A stretch of DNA of 57,251 nt, taken from positions 1 through 57,251 of the forward strand of contig NZ_JOIY01000045.1 in assembly GCF_000720185.1 (NCBI RefSeq), in the 5' to 3' direction. Shown here in pieces: positions 21,584 through 31,400 of this stretch; position 1 is the stretch's first letter; every line of letters starts with the position of its first letter. The DNA is from Streptomyces sp. NRRL S-340. GTDB lineage: Bacteria; Actinomycetota; Actinomycetes; Streptomycetales; Streptomycetaceae. A program made the translations under genes and the position numbers. The notes under the pieces were generated by a model. The model saw nothing but the letters and a program-made list of their open reading frames with translations. It had not been told where the DNA came from and searched no databases.

Positions 21584-21780
21584 GGCCGAGGCAACCGGTC
21601 GGCCGAGGCAACCGGTCGGTCGACGCGCCGGTCAGCCGACGCGGCCGAGCAGCCGACGTGCCGATCGGCCGACGCACCGGCCGGTTGACGGGCTGGCCGG
21701 TCAGCTGACGCCCGGCGGTACCCGCCGCTCTGGTGGTCGGTCCGGTGGACCCTCTCCCGCTCTGGTGGTCGGTCCGGTGG
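21584..21780. repeat. Repeat cluster between converging ribF and oppF
   Basis: A 17-base unit (ggccgaggcaaccggtc) is repeated exactly in tandem at 21584-21600 and 21601-21617, then degenerates over about 80 bases into related cggtc/gccgacg units. Separately, a 22-base segment is repeated exactly at 21727-21748 and 21759-21780. No gene is supported in the 21574-21820 gap. Several units can pair with one another, so it may terminate both operons. Confidence 0.7.
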
Positions 21781-21820
21781 CCGCCTCCGCGCTTCGGGGG
21801 ACGGGGCGCGCGCCTCGGCG

Positions 21821-22879
21821 TCAGTCCGGGTGCGCTGCCGTGGCCGTCCCCCGGTCGCCCTCCGCGGCCGGCGGCACCGCCGGCTCCGCCCGGGTCCGGG
21901 CCCAGTGGCAGGCGACCTGGGTCTCGGCGCCGCCGTGCAGGATCTCCAGGTCCTGGCCGCGGCACGCGTCGGCGACACCGGCGCGTTCGGCCTCGCCCCC
22001 CGCGAGGACCTGGCAGCGGGCGTGGAAGCGGCAGCCGGCGGGGATCCGGGACGGGTCCGGGGGCTCGCCGGTGAGGACGACCGGGGCGCCGGGCGCCTCC
22101 GGCAGGACGGACAGCAGGGCCTGGGTGTAGGGGTGCCGCGGCGCCGTCAGCACCTGCTCCACGTCGCCCGTCTCCACGATGCGGCCGAGGTACATCACCG
22201 CGACCCGGTCGGCGATGTTCCAGGCCAGCCCCAGGTCATGGGTCACCACCAGGGCGGACAGGCCGAGTTCGGTGCGCAGCCGCAGCAGCAGCGCGAGGAT
22301 CTCGCCGCGCACCGACGCGTCGAGGGAGGCCACCGGTTCGTCGGCGACGAGCAGTTCGGGTTCCAGGACGAGCGCGCCCGCGATGACGACCCGCTGGCGC
22401 TGGCCGCCGGACAGTTCGTGCGGATAACGCAGGAAGAAGCGCTCCGGAGGGCGCAGCCCGGCGCGGGCCAGCGCCTCGGCCACCGCGGCCCGCTCGTCAC
22501 CGGTGCGGCCGTGGATGCGCAGGCCCTCGGCCACTGCGTCGTACACCGTGTGCCGCGGGTTGAGCGAACCGCTGGGGTCCTGAAGCACCAACTGCGCCCG
22601 TCTGCGGTACGCCTTCAGGGCGCGGGCGGAGTGGTCGAGCGGCGCGCCGTCGAAGGTGACACGGCCCGAGGCCGGCGGCACCAGCCCGAGCAGCGAACGG
22701 GCCAGCGTCGTCTTGCCGCAGCCCGACTCCCCGACGAGCGCCACGATCTCACCGGGCCGGATGTCGAGGTCCACCCCGTCCACGGCCCGGGCGGTCGGCG
22801 CGCCGTGCCGGCCGGGGAAGGTGACGTGCAGGCCCTCGACGCTCAGCAGCGGGCGGGTGGCGGGAGTGGTGGTCGTCAT
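21821..22879 (-). CDS. oppF: Oligopeptide ABC transporter ATP-binding protein (OppF type)
   Basis: 352 residues. Walker A GESGCGKTT, signature LSGGQRQRV, Walker B LLVADEPVASLD and switch His in VVTHDLGLAWNIADRV are all intact. A C-terminal oligo/dipeptide extension contains the Cys-bearing GCRFHARC segment of the Opp/Dpp family. It is the last gene of the operon; its ATG overlaps the oppD stop (ATGA). With OppD it should form the heterodimeric ATPase that drives peptide import. Whether the substrate is peptide or nickel cannot be settled, but the SBP type favours peptides. Confidence 0.92.
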   Translation of the reverse strand: MTTTTPATRPLLSVEGLHVTFPGRHGAPTARAVDGVDLDIRPGEIVALVGESGCGKTTLARSLLGLVPPASGRVTFDGAPLDHSARALKAYRRRAQLVLQDPSGSLNPRHTVYDAVAEGLRIHGRTGDERAAVAEALARAGLRPPERFFLRYPHELSGGQRQRVVIAGALVLEPELLVADEPVASLDASVRGEILALLLRLRTELGLSALVVTHDLGLAWNIADRVAVMYLGRIVETGDVEQVLTAPRHPYTQALLSVLPEAPGAPVVLTGEPPDPSRIPAGCRFHARCQVLAGGEAERAGVADACRGQDLEILHGGAETQVACHWARTRAEPAVPPAAEGDRGTATAAHPD

Positions 22880-23895
22880 GCGGTGCTGCTCCTCACTTCC
22901 TGGTCCTGCGCGGACCGCGCGGACGCCGGGGGCGCGTCACCGCCGTCGGCCGCCACGTGCACACACGCGGCCCGTCGTCCCGCGCCCGCGTCCCGCAGCA
23001 CCTGGTCCTGGGTCGCGCAGACGTCGAGCGCCACCGGGCAGCGCGGATGGAAGGCGCACCCGGACGGCACCGCCGCCGGGTCGGGCGGGTCGCCGGGCAG
23101 TCCGCGGGGCGCGAACCGGGAGACGGGGTCACCGATCCTGGGGAACGCCCCCGACAGGGCCTTGCCGTACGGATGCCGGGCGTCCTCGTAGACCTGCCGG
23201 GCCGGCCCCTCCTCGACCACGCGCCCGGCGTACATCACCGCGAGCCGGTCGCAGGTGTCGGCCAGCACGGCCAGGTCGTGACTGATCATGATCAGACCCA
23301 CGTCCTGTTCGCTGACCAGCTCCTCGATCAGACGCAGGATCTGGGCCTGGATCATCACGTCGAGCGCGGTGGTGGGCTCGTCGGCGATGATCAGCCGCGG
23401 GTCGCAGGCCAGCGCCATCGCGATCATCACGCGCTGGCGCTGCCCGCCGGACAGTTCGTGCGGGTACGCGGACGCCCGCGCCGCGGGCAGACCCACCTGC
23501 TCCAGCAGCTCACCGGCGCGCTTGCGGGCACCGGCCGGGCTCGCCCCGCGGTGCAGCAGGATCGGCTCGGCGATCTGGTCGCCGACGCGGTGCACGGGGT
23601 TCAGGGAGTGCATCGCGCCCTGGAAGACGATCGACGCCCCCGCCCAGCGCACCGCCCGCACCCGGCCCCACTTCATGGCCAGCACGTCCTCACCGTCCAG
23701 CAGGATCTGCCCGCCGGTGCGGGCCCCGGCGGGCAGCAGCCGCAGCAGCGACAGCGCCAGCGTCGACTTGCCGCAGCCGGACTCGCCCGCGATGCCGAGC
23801 TTCTCGCCCGCGCCGAGGGACAGGTCGACCCCGCGCACGGCGGCAGCACCGCCGGGGTAGGTCACTTCCAGGTTCCGGACCTCCAGCAGGCTCAA
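22876..23895 (-). CDS. oppD: Oligopeptide ABC transporter ATP-binding protein (OppD type)
   Basis: 339 residues from a TTG at 23895, the only plausible initiator before the conserved LLEVRNLEVTYPGG; it overlaps the oppC stop as TTGA. Walker A GESGCGKST, signature LSGGQRQRV, Walker B LIIADEPTTALD and switch His in MISHDLAVLAD are complete. The C-terminal region has GCAFHPRCPVALDVC, as in other OppD/DppD. The upstream gggggtg is a weak ribosome site, so expression probably depends on coupling to oppC. Confidence 0.9.
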   Translation of the reverse strand: MSLLEVRNLEVTYPGGAAAVRGVDLSLGAGEKLGIAGESGCGKSTLALSLLRLLPAGARTGGQILLDGEDVLAMKWGRVRAVRWAGASIVFQGAMHSLNPVHRVGDQIAEPILLHRGASPAGARKRAGELLEQVGLPAARASAYPHELSGGQRQRVMIAMALACDPRLIIADEPTTALDVMIQAQILRLIEELVSEQDVGLIMISHDLAVLADTCDRLAVMYAGRVVEEGPARQVYEDARHPYGKALSGAFPRIGDPVSRFAPRGLPGDPPDPAAVPSGCAFHPRCPVALDVCATQDQVLRDAGAGRRAACVHVAADGGDAPPASARSAQDQEVRSSTA

Positions 23896-25013
23896 CGGGA
23901 CACCCCCAGACGCGGGTTGAGCACGGCTTCCACCGCACGCCCGCACAGCGTGAACGCCAGCGCCACGACGGCGATCGCGATGCCCGGCGGCACCAGGTAC
24001 CACCAGTCGCCGGAGCTGACCGCCCCGGCCTCCCGCGCGTCCTGCAGCAGCCCGCCCCAGGACACCACCGTCGGATCGCCGAGCCCGAGGAAGGCGAGCG
24101 TCGCCTCGGCCAGGATCGCGGAGGAGATGATCAGGGTCGTCTGGGCGAGGACGAGGGGCATGACGTTGGGCAGCACGTGCCGGGACATGACGTGCCAGTG
24201 CCCGCCGCCGAGCGCCCTGGCGCGCTCGATGTACGGCCGTGACTCCACGGCCAGTGTCTGCGCCCGCACCAGGCGGGCGGTCGTGGGCCACGTGGTCACG
24301 CCGATGGCCAGCACGATCGTGCCGAGGGAGCGGGACAGGACGGTCGCGAGCGCGATGGCGAGCACCAGCGTCGGCATCACCAGGAACCAGTCCGTGACCC
24401 GCATCATCACCGTGGCGTACCAGCCGCGGAAGTGCCCGGCGGTGATCCCGATGAGCGCCCCGATCGCCACGGACAGCACGGCGGCGAGCAGCCCGACCAG
24501 CAGCGAGACCCGCGAACCCCAGATCAGCAGCCCCAGCAGGTTGCGCCCGAACTGGTCCGTGCCGAGCGGGAAATGACCGCTGGGGCCCTGCAACGGCTGT
24601 CCCGGGGCACCGGTGACGCTGTCCACGTCCGAGCCGACGGTCAGCGGTGCGGTGAGCGCGACGAGCACGAACAGCACCAGCGCGGCGAGACCGAACACCC
24701 CCGCGCGGTGCTTGCGGTACTCCTTCCAGAAGCGTGCGGCGGAGGCGCGGCGCCGCCGCCACGCGAGGGCGCGCGGCCCGGGCCCCGCGGACTTCCCGGT
24801 ACCGGCGGGACCGCCGGTGCTCCCCGCGGACTGGGCGCCCGCCGCGGATCCGGTGCCCGCCGCGGTCCCGCCGGTCCCGTCCGTCCCGGCGGACCCGGTG
24901 GCCCCATCGGTCCGGCTGTCCCCTGGAGACCCCTTGGTCCCTTCGGATCCGTCGGTCCCGTCAGGGCCGTTCGTCCCGCCGGGCTCGGCGGCTTCGGTGG
25001 TGTCGGCGGTCAT
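23892..25013 (-). CDS. oppC: Oligopeptide ABC transporter permease (OppC type)
   Basis: 373 residues. The first ~80 are an unusual Gly/Thr/Ser/Asp low-complexity extension (GTDGSEGTKGS and similar) before the conserved cytoplasmic start FWKEYRKHRAGVFGLAAL. Then come about six membrane segments, the OppC landmark GHFPLGTDQFGRNLL and the EAA coupling loop (RARALGGGHWHVMSRHVLPN). It pairs with OppB in the membrane. The ATG overlaps the oppB stop (ATGA). The N-terminal extension has no known role. Confidence 0.9.
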   Translation of the reverse strand: MTADTTEAAEPGGTNGPDGTDGSEGTKGSPGDSRTDGATGSAGTDGTGGTAAGTGSAAGAQSAGSTGGPAGTGKSAGPGPRALAWRRRRASAARFWKEYRKHRAGVFGLAALVLFVLVALTAPLTVGSDVDSVTGAPGQPLQGPSGHFPLGTDQFGRNLLGLLIWGSRVSLLVGLLAAVLSVAIGALIGITAGHFRGWYATVMMRVTDWFLVMPTLVLAIALATVLSRSLGTIVLAIGVTTWPTTARLVRAQTLAVESRPYIERARALGGGHWHVMSRHVLPNVMPLVLAQTTLIISSAILAEATLAFLGLGDPTVVSWGGLLQDAREAGAVSSGDWWYLVPPGIAIAVVALAFTLCGRAVEAVLNPRLGVSR

Positions 25014-26110
25014 CGGCCCACCCTCGGATCGAGCAGCGGATACAGCAGGTCGGCGAGGGTGTTCATCACGATCACCGCCGCGGCGAAGACGAAGAACAGC
25101 CCCTGCACCAGCGGGAGATCGGGCACGCTCAGCGCCTGGTAGAACAGCCCGCCGAGTCCCGGCCAGGAGAAGACCGTCTCGACGAGGATGACACCGGCCA
25201 CGGTCCGGCCCAGGTTGACGAAGATCAGCGTGACGGTCGGCAGCAGCGCGTTCGGCACGGCGTGCCGGCGCCGTACGAGGTCGTCGCGCAGCCCCTTGGC
25301 CCGCGCGGTCGTCAGGTAGTCGCTGCCCATCTCGTCCAGCAGCGCCGACCGGGTGACCAGCAGCGTCTGCCCGTACTCGACGGCGACCAGGGTCACCACC
25401 GGCAGGATCAGGTGGTGGACGACGTCGAGGACGTGGGCGAAGCCCTCTTCGCCGCCGGACTCCATGCCCCCGGTCGGGAACAGCCCCGGGACCGGGCCCA
25501 CACCGACCGACAGGACGATGATGAGCAGCAGGCCCAGCCAGAAGGACGGGATCGAGTACAGCGTCAGCGCCAGCCCGGTGTGCAGACGGTCGCCGGGCCC
25601 GCCGTGCCGCCACGCCGAACGGGTGCCGAGGAAGACGCCCAGCGCGGTGTACAGCACGAAGGCCGTGCCGGTGAGCAGCAGGGTGTTCGGCAGCGCCTCG
25701 GTGATCTTGTCGACGACGGGCGCCCTGAACTGGTACGACGTGCCGAGGTCGCCGGTCAGGGCCTTGCCGCAGTAGTGCGTGAACTGCTCCCACAGCGGCA
25801 GGTCGAGCCCGAACTCCCGCCGGTAGACGGCGATCTGCTCGGCCGAGACCGGACGCCCGCCGGTCATGAACTTCACCGGGTCGCCCGGGATCAGCCGGAA
25901 GAGGAAGAAACTGGTGACGAGGACGGCGAGCAGGGAGACGGCGGCTCCGGCCAGCTTGCCCGCCACGTACCGCGGGTAGCCGCCGGCGAGGAGCCTGCGG
26001 GAGGCCCCGCCCGCCCGCCCTCCGTCCGCAGCCGTGGACCGTGCCGGCCCGGGCCCCGCCGGGCCGGGGACGGGGCCCCCGGCCGGCGAGGATGTCGCTT
26101 CAGTGGTCAT
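25010..26110 (-). CDS. oppB: Oligopeptide ABC transporter permease (OppB type)
   Basis: 366 residues from ATG 26110; a GTG four codons upstream (26122) is an alternative, and AGGTG spacing favours the ATG. A Pro/Gly/Ala-rich cytoplasmic head of about 45 residues precedes the first membrane helix (YVAGKLAGAAVSLLAVLVTSFFLFRLIPGDP, an OppB signature). About six transmembrane segments and an EAA loop (TTARAKGLRDDLVRRRHAVPN) follow. It lies 38 bases after oppA and overlaps oppC. Confidence 0.92.
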   Translation of the reverse strand: MTTEATSSPAGGPVPGPAGPGPARSTAADGGRAGGASRRLLAGGYPRYVAGKLAGAAVSLLAVLVTSFFLFRLIPGDPVKFMTGGRPVSAEQIAVYRREFGLDLPLWEQFTHYCGKALTGDLGTSYQFRAPVVDKITEALPNTLLLTGTAFVLYTALGVFLGTRSAWRHGGPGDRLHTGLALTLYSIPSFWLGLLLIIVLSVGVGPVPGLFPTGGMESGGEEGFAHVLDVVHHLILPVVTLVAVEYGQTLLVTRSALLDEMGSDYLTTARAKGLRDDLVRRRHAVPNALLPTVTLIFVNLGRTVAGVILVETVFSWPGLGGLFYQALSVPDLPLVQGLFFVFAAAVIVMNTLADLLYPLLDPRVGR

Positions 26111-26148
26111 GAGCACCTGCACCTGTACACGTGGACACGGTCGCCGTC

Positions 26149-28083
26149 CTATTCACGGTCTTCCGCCGTCGCGCGGCGGCGCACCGCGAAGAGCACCGCG
26201 AGGCCGCCGAGGACGACGACGCCCACCACGATCCCGATCACGACACCGGTCGAGGACGAACCGCCGGAGGAGTCAGCGGAGTCGGCGGGGACGGCCGACC
26301 ACCAGCTCCAGTAGCCGTCCTGCCCGTAGATGTTGCCCGCCGCGGACGGCATGGTGGTGATCGACTTGATCTGGTCCGTGCGGTAGGCCTCGACCGCGTT
26401 CGGATAGGCCATGACGTTCATGTACCCCAGGTCGTACAGCCGCGACTCCATCTGCTTGACGATGTCCGCCCGTTTGGCGGGGTCGTACTCGGCGAGCTGA
26501 CGGCCGTACAGGTCGTCGTACGTCTTGTCGCAGATGAAGTTGTCGGTGGCGCCCGTGTCCTTCGGGGTCTGCGGGCGCGCTGCGCAGGTGTGGATGGAGA
26601 GCACGAAGTCCGGGTCGGGGTTGACGGACCAGCCGTCGAAGGCGAGGTCGTACTTGCCGGCCAGCCACGGGTCGGTCACGTTGTCCAGGCAGTCGAGGGT
26701 GATCCCGATGCCGAGCTTGCCCCACCACTCCTGGAGGTACTTGCCGACCGCCTTGTCGTTCGGGTCGGTGGCGTGGCACAGGACGCGGTAGTTCAGCGGC
26801 TTGCCGTCCTTGCCCACCCGCTTGCCGTCGGCGTTCTTCTTGTAACCGGCCTGGTCGAGGAGCCGCCCCGCCCCGGCCGGGTCGTAGGCCAGCTCCTGAG
26901 CGGCCGTCGGCTTGTAGAAGTACGGGGTGAAGCGCGGCGGGATGTAGCCCTGGCCCTCGACCGCGTGGCCCTGGAAGACCTTGTCGACGATCGTCTTGCG
27001 GTCCACCGCCATGAACAGCGCGTGCCGCACCCGCTCGTCCAGCAGGGACGGGTCGCCGTCACCGATCTTCGTGCCGTTCTTCGCCCGGGCGCCGGGGTTG
27101 GTGGCCAGGGCGTAGAAACGGCGGCCGGGTGCGTCGTTGACGTGGATGTTCTTCTCGCCCTCGAGGGAGGCGGCCTGGGCGGGCGTCAGCGAGGGCGAAC
27201 CGGCCACGAAGGACACCTCGCCCTTGCGCAGGGCGGCCACGGCGGCGTCCTGGTCCTTGTAGTACCGGAACACCAGTTCGTCGAACTTCGGGGCGCCCCG
27301 CCAGAAGTCCTTGTTGGCCTTCAGCCGCACGTAGCTGTCCGGCTTGTAGTCCGTGAGCACGAACGGCCCGTTCCCGACGACCGGGAAGCTCTTGTCGTTG
27401 TTGAACTTCGAGAAGTCCCCGACCTTCTCCCAGACGTGCTTGGGCACGATCGGCACGTCGAGCGCGGTCATCGTGGCCTGCGGCTTCTTCAGCCGGATCA
27501 CCAGCTGCGTCGGGCTGGGCGCGGTGACCTTCGCGAAGTTGCCGACGAAACTGCCGTTGGCGGTGGCGGCGCCCTGGTCGGTCATCATCTTGTTGAACGT
27601 CCACGCCGCGTCCTCGGCGGTGGCCTGCTGCCCGTCCGACCACTTGGAGTCGGTGCGGATCGTGTACGTCCAGGTCAGCTTGTCGGGCGACGACTGCCAC
27701 TTGGTGGCCAGACCCGGGATGACGTGGTTGTCCTTGGGGTCGTAGTTCGTCAGGTACTCGTACATCAGCCGGTGGATGCTCGTGCTGAGCAGCCGTACCG
27801 CCAGGAAGGGGCTGAGCGAGTCGACGCTCTGCGCGACGGCGACGGTGAGCACGTTGTGGCCCTCGCCGCCCTGGTCGTCCTTCCCCGCCTGTGCTGCCTG
27901 TGCTGCCTGTGCCGCTCGGGCGGCCTGGGAGCCCTGGTCGGCGCGCGACTGCGCGGCCCAGGCGGACGGCGCGGCGAGCCCGGACGCGAGGAGGAGCGCC
28001 GCGGCGCCCGCGGCGGCGAGGAAGCGTGTCCTCCCCGGGCGGGGGCCGTTGCGTCCGCTGCCGTGCTGATCGTGTGTGTTCAT
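26149..28083 (-). CDS. oppA: Peptide-binding protein of the Opp transporter (SBP_bac_5) with C-terminal membrane anchor
   Basis: 644 residues. A Sec-type signal peptide (TRFLAAAGAAALLLASGLAAPSAWA) ends near residue 43 without a lipobox cysteine. The family 5 solute-binding fold follows, including YRFTLRKDAKWSDG-like and LVIRLKKPQATM segments and SPFLAVRLLSTSIHRLMYEYL. At the C-terminus a Ser/Gly linker leads to a membrane helix (~613-634) and RRR, so the receptor is tethered by its C-terminus instead of by lipid. GAGGT lies 9 bases before the ATG. An Ala-Gln repeat just after the signal is coded by 9-base units near 27890-27916. First gene of the operon. Confidence 0.9.
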   Translation of the reverse strand: MNTHDQHGSGRNGPRPGRTRFLAAAGAAALLLASGLAAPSAWAAQSRADQGSQAARAAQAAQAAQAGKDDQGGEGHNVLTVAVAQSVDSLSPFLAVRLLSTSIHRLMYEYLTNYDPKDNHVIPGLATKWQSSPDKLTWTYTIRTDSKWSDGQQATAEDAAWTFNKMMTDQGAATANGSFVGNFAKVTAPSPTQLVIRLKKPQATMTALDVPIVPKHVWEKVGDFSKFNNDKSFPVVGNGPFVLTDYKPDSYVRLKANKDFWRGAPKFDELVFRYYKDQDAAVAALRKGEVSFVAGSPSLTPAQAASLEGEKNIHVNDAPGRRFYALATNPGARAKNGTKIGDGDPSLLDERVRHALFMAVDRKTIVDKVFQGHAVEGQGYIPPRFTPYFYKPTAAQELAYDPAGAGRLLDQAGYKKNADGKRVGKDGKPLNYRVLCHATDPNDKAVGKYLQEWWGKLGIGITLDCLDNVTDPWLAGKYDLAFDGWSVNPDPDFVLSIHTCAARPQTPKDTGATDNFICDKTYDDLYGRQLAEYDPAKRADIVKQMESRLYDLGYMNVMAYPNAVEAYRTDQIKSITTMPSAAGNIYGQDGYWSWWSAVPADSADSSGGSSSTGVVIGIVVGVVVLGGLAVLFAVRRRATAEDRE

Positions 28084-28140
28084 GGCTCGGTGACCTCGCG
28101 TCGTCGCACGCGCGGGACGCTGCGCGCCCCGCGCGAGGCG

Positions 28141-28195
28141 GGCTTGAACAGAAGTGAACAGGCTGGAACGAGCTGTAGAGGGGCTTGAACGAGCT
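28141..28195. repeat. Three phased direct repeats in the oppA leader
   Basis: A unit ggctTGAAcgagct occurs at 28182-28195, with one mismatch at 28161-28174, and as a shorter copy (ggcttgaacaga) at 28141-28152. Starts are 20 and 21 bases apart, which puts them on one face of the helix. They lie between the predicted transcription start (~28220) and the oppA ATG, a plausible operator array. Confidence 0.6.
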
Positions 28196-28226
28196 TGACC
28201 GGGTGACGCCGACGGAATGAAGTGTG

Positions 28227-28256
28227 TGTCTATCAGCGGCAGTCTGCGCGCGTCAA
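28227..28256 (-). promoter_or_regulatory. Predicted vegetative promoter of the opp operon
   Basis: On the minus strand TTGACG (28256-28251) and TAGACA (28232-28227) are 18 bases apart, close to the HrdB-type consensus. A second TTGACA lies just upstream on the same strand. Transcription from about 28220 would give a leader of roughly 135 bases before oppA. Confidence 0.6.
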
Positions 28257-28391
28257 CGGTGTGTCAAACCCCATGTGGCCTGCGGAAACAACAATTGAGC
28301 CGCGTCTTGATCCCCATTGGTGGAGACCACTGACGCCTCCCTGGTGAGAGCGTGGCGGCCGATTCCCGACGGTTGTGCGACGGTGCTGTCC

Positions 28392-28447
28392 GCGAACGCG
28401 CGAAGGCCCGCACCGTCGGGAGACGGCGCGGGCCTTCACACGTTCGC
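28392..28447 (-). terminator. Hairpin terminator after the EspI-like gene
   Basis: Inner arms of 16 bases (28402-28417 and 28422-28437, one mismatch) close a four-base loop, and outer gcgaacg/cgttcgc arms extend the stem. It sits 11 bases past the stop of the EspI-like gene and separates it from the opp promoter. The rest of the 28084-28457 gap is the opp promoter and leader. Confidence 0.85.
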
Positions 28448-28457
28448 AGCCCGGAAT

Positions 28458-31400
28458 CTACTGCTGCTGCTGCGCGGGCGGGGGAGGCGGCGGGGCCTGC
28501 CCGCCCTGCGGGGCCTGCGGCGGCCCGGCCGGGGGCTGCCCCGGCTGGGGCTGCGGCTGCGGTGGGGACTGCTGGGGGTAGGGCTGCCCGGCCTGCGGGG
28601 GCGGGAACTGTCCCGGCGGGCCGGGGGGTACCGGCTGTCCCGGGACGCCGGGCTGGGCGCCGGGTGCGGGCGGCGCGGGGTGCTGCCCGGGCAGCGGCTG
28701 CCCGGCACCGGGCTGCGGGTACGGCTGCCCGGGCCCGGCCGGCTGTCCGTAGGGCTGTCCGGGGCCGGCCTGCGGGGGCGGGAAGGGGCCGGCCTGCGCC
28801 GGATACGGCTGCCCCGGCTGCCCGGCGTAGGGCTGACCCGGCACGCCGGGGTACGGCTGCTGTCCGGGGTACGGCTGTTGTCCGGGCAGGGGCTGTCCCG
28901 GCTGGGGCTGCCCGGGGACCGGCTGCCCGGGGTAGGGCTGACCGCCCGGCACGGGCTGGTACGGCAGGGGCCGGCCGGGCATCGGCGGGGCCGCCACCGG
29001 AGGCGGATTCCCGTCCGACGTCCACAGTCCGTGCGCCTGCTGGTGCCGGACGAAGTCCTCGGCGACCATCGCCGCGAGGTTGAAGTACGCCTCCCGCACC
29101 TTGGGCCGCATCATGTCGAGGTCGACCTCGGCGCCGGCCGCCAGATGCTCGTCGAACGGCACCACGACGACACCCCGGCAGCGCGTCTCGAAGTGGGAGA
29201 CGATGTCCTCCACCTTGATCATCTTCCCGGTCTCGCGCACACCCGAGATCACGGTGAGGGACCGCGCGACCAGATCGGCGTACCCGTGCGCGGAGAGCCA
29301 GTCCAGCGTCGTACTGGCGCTGCTGGCACCGTCGACGGACGGCGTGGAGATGATGATGAGCTGGTCGGCGAGGTCCAGCACGCCGCGCATGGCGCTGTAG
29401 AGCAGACCGGTGCCGGAGTCCGTCAGGATGACCGGGTACTGGTTGCCCAGCACCTCGATCGCGCGCCGGTAGTCCTCGTCGTTGAACGTCGTGGACACGG
29501 CCGGGTCGACGTCGTTGGCGATGATCTCCAGACCGGAGGGCGCCTGCGAGGTGAACCGCCGGATGTCCATGTAGGAGTTGAGGTAGGGGATCGCCTGGAC
29601 CAGGTCACGGATGGTGGCCCCGGTCTCCCGCCGCACCCGGCGGCCGAGCGTGCCCGCGTCCGGGTTGGCGTCGATGGCGAGGATCTTGTCCTGCCGCTCC
29701 GTGGCGAGTGTGGACCCCAGCGCGGTGGTGGTGGTCGTCTTGCCGACACCGCCCTTGAGGCTGATGACCGCGATCCGGTAGCAGGACAGCACCGGCGTAC
29801 GGATCAGCTCCAGCTTCCGCTGCCGCTCGGCCTCCTCCTTCTTCGCACCGATCCGGAACCGCCCTGCGCCCGCCGCGGGACGCCCACTGCGCGCCTTCTG
29901 CCGCTTGTTGTTGAGCAGCCGGTCGGACGACAACTCGACGGCCGCCGTGTAACCGAGCGGCGCGACCCCGGGATTGGTCGGCTGCCGCTGGTCGTGCTGA
30001 ACGGGCTGCGGCCACGCGGCGCCGGTCCGGGGATCGACGGGAGGCTGCTGGGCAGCGGGTGCGGGCGCCGCCGCCGGGGGCTGCGCGCCGTCCGGCTGCG
30101 CGGGCGGCTGCGGGAAACCGTAACCACCGGCCTGGCCGGGAGGCAGGGGCGCGCCCGGTGCGGCCGGCCGGTTCGGCGGGAAGCCGTATCCCTCCCGTGC
30201 GTCGGACGGGGCGGGCGCGCCGGTCTGCGGGAAGCCGTAACCGCTCGGCGCCTGCTGCGGGGGCTGTGGCACGGAGGGGCCGGGGGGAGGCGGCGGGAAG
30301 CCGTATCCCGCCGGGGCGGCGGGTGCCGGGCCCGGCTGCGGTCCCGCGGGCGCGTTCCAGGCGGCCGGCGCGGGCTGCGGGGCCTGCGGGGCCTGCGGAG
30401 GGAACGGCGGCTGGGGCTGCGCGTGCCGGTCGTCCGGAGCGCCGGCCGGGGGCTGGGACGGGCCCGGCGCGGACGGGCCGGTCGCCGGCTGCGCCGGGGG
30501 CTGTCCCGGCCACTGGGCAGCCGGGGCCGGGGCGGCGGGCTGGTACGACGGGGGAAGCGGCGGGACGGCGTGCTGCGGCGCGGGCGGGGGCCCCCACGCG
30601 GCCGGGGCGTCCTGGGGCACGGCGTCCTGCGCGGGAGGCTGCGCCGGCCCCGGGGCGGCACCGGCTGCCGGGGTGCTGTCGTCGGCGCCGGCGGCCTCGG
30701 GCGTGTCCGCCCCGGCGGGTACGGCACCGCTCACCTGCTCGTTCCCCGGGGCCTCCGCGTCCTCGCCGACCGAGTCATCGGCCCCGGAGGCGGAGGCGGT
30801 GGCGTCGCCGGCTTCGCCGGACGGGCCCGGGTGCGCGGACGGCTCGGGGGCGCCGGGACCACCCGGAGCAGGGGCGTCCGCAGGGCCGGTGGGGCCCGTG
30901 GTGTCCGCCGTGTCCGTGCTCTGCGCGTCCGTGCCGTCGTCCGCGGTGTTCGCGGCCCCGGGCGCGGTGCCGTGAGCACCGGAGTGCTCCGGCGACCGGG
31001 GGTCAGGCTCGGAGGCGGCCGGGGGGAGCCCCGCGTCGTCGGGGCCGCCGGTGGACCGCGGGGCAGCGGCCGGATGCCCGGCTTCGTCGGTGGCGCCGGT
31101 ACCCGGGTCGCTCCCGGGCCCGGCTTCCGGATGTCCGGCGGCCTCCTCGAAGCGGCCGCCCGATGCCGCGCCGGCCGGGTGGTCCGTGACGTCCGCGGCC
31201 GCGGCCCCGCCCGTGGATGCCGCGTCCTGCCGCGCCGGTCCCTCGCTCACGGTCCCGTCCGCGCCGAAGGCGGCGGCGTCACCGGCCCCGCCCTCCTGCT
31301 CCGCGCGCTCGCGCCGGGCGAACTCGCGCTTCAGAGCGGCGGAGGAGATCCGCACCGTCGCCCCGCTCACCAGATCGCCGTTCGCGGGTTCCCCCGGTTC

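Noticed and set aside
21821..28083. Assignment of the ABC operon to the BldK developmental peptide importer
   Set aside because: The gene order and substrate type fit a generic Opp system, but nothing in the sequence ties it to BldK, and its receptor has a C-terminal membrane anchor instead of a lipobox.
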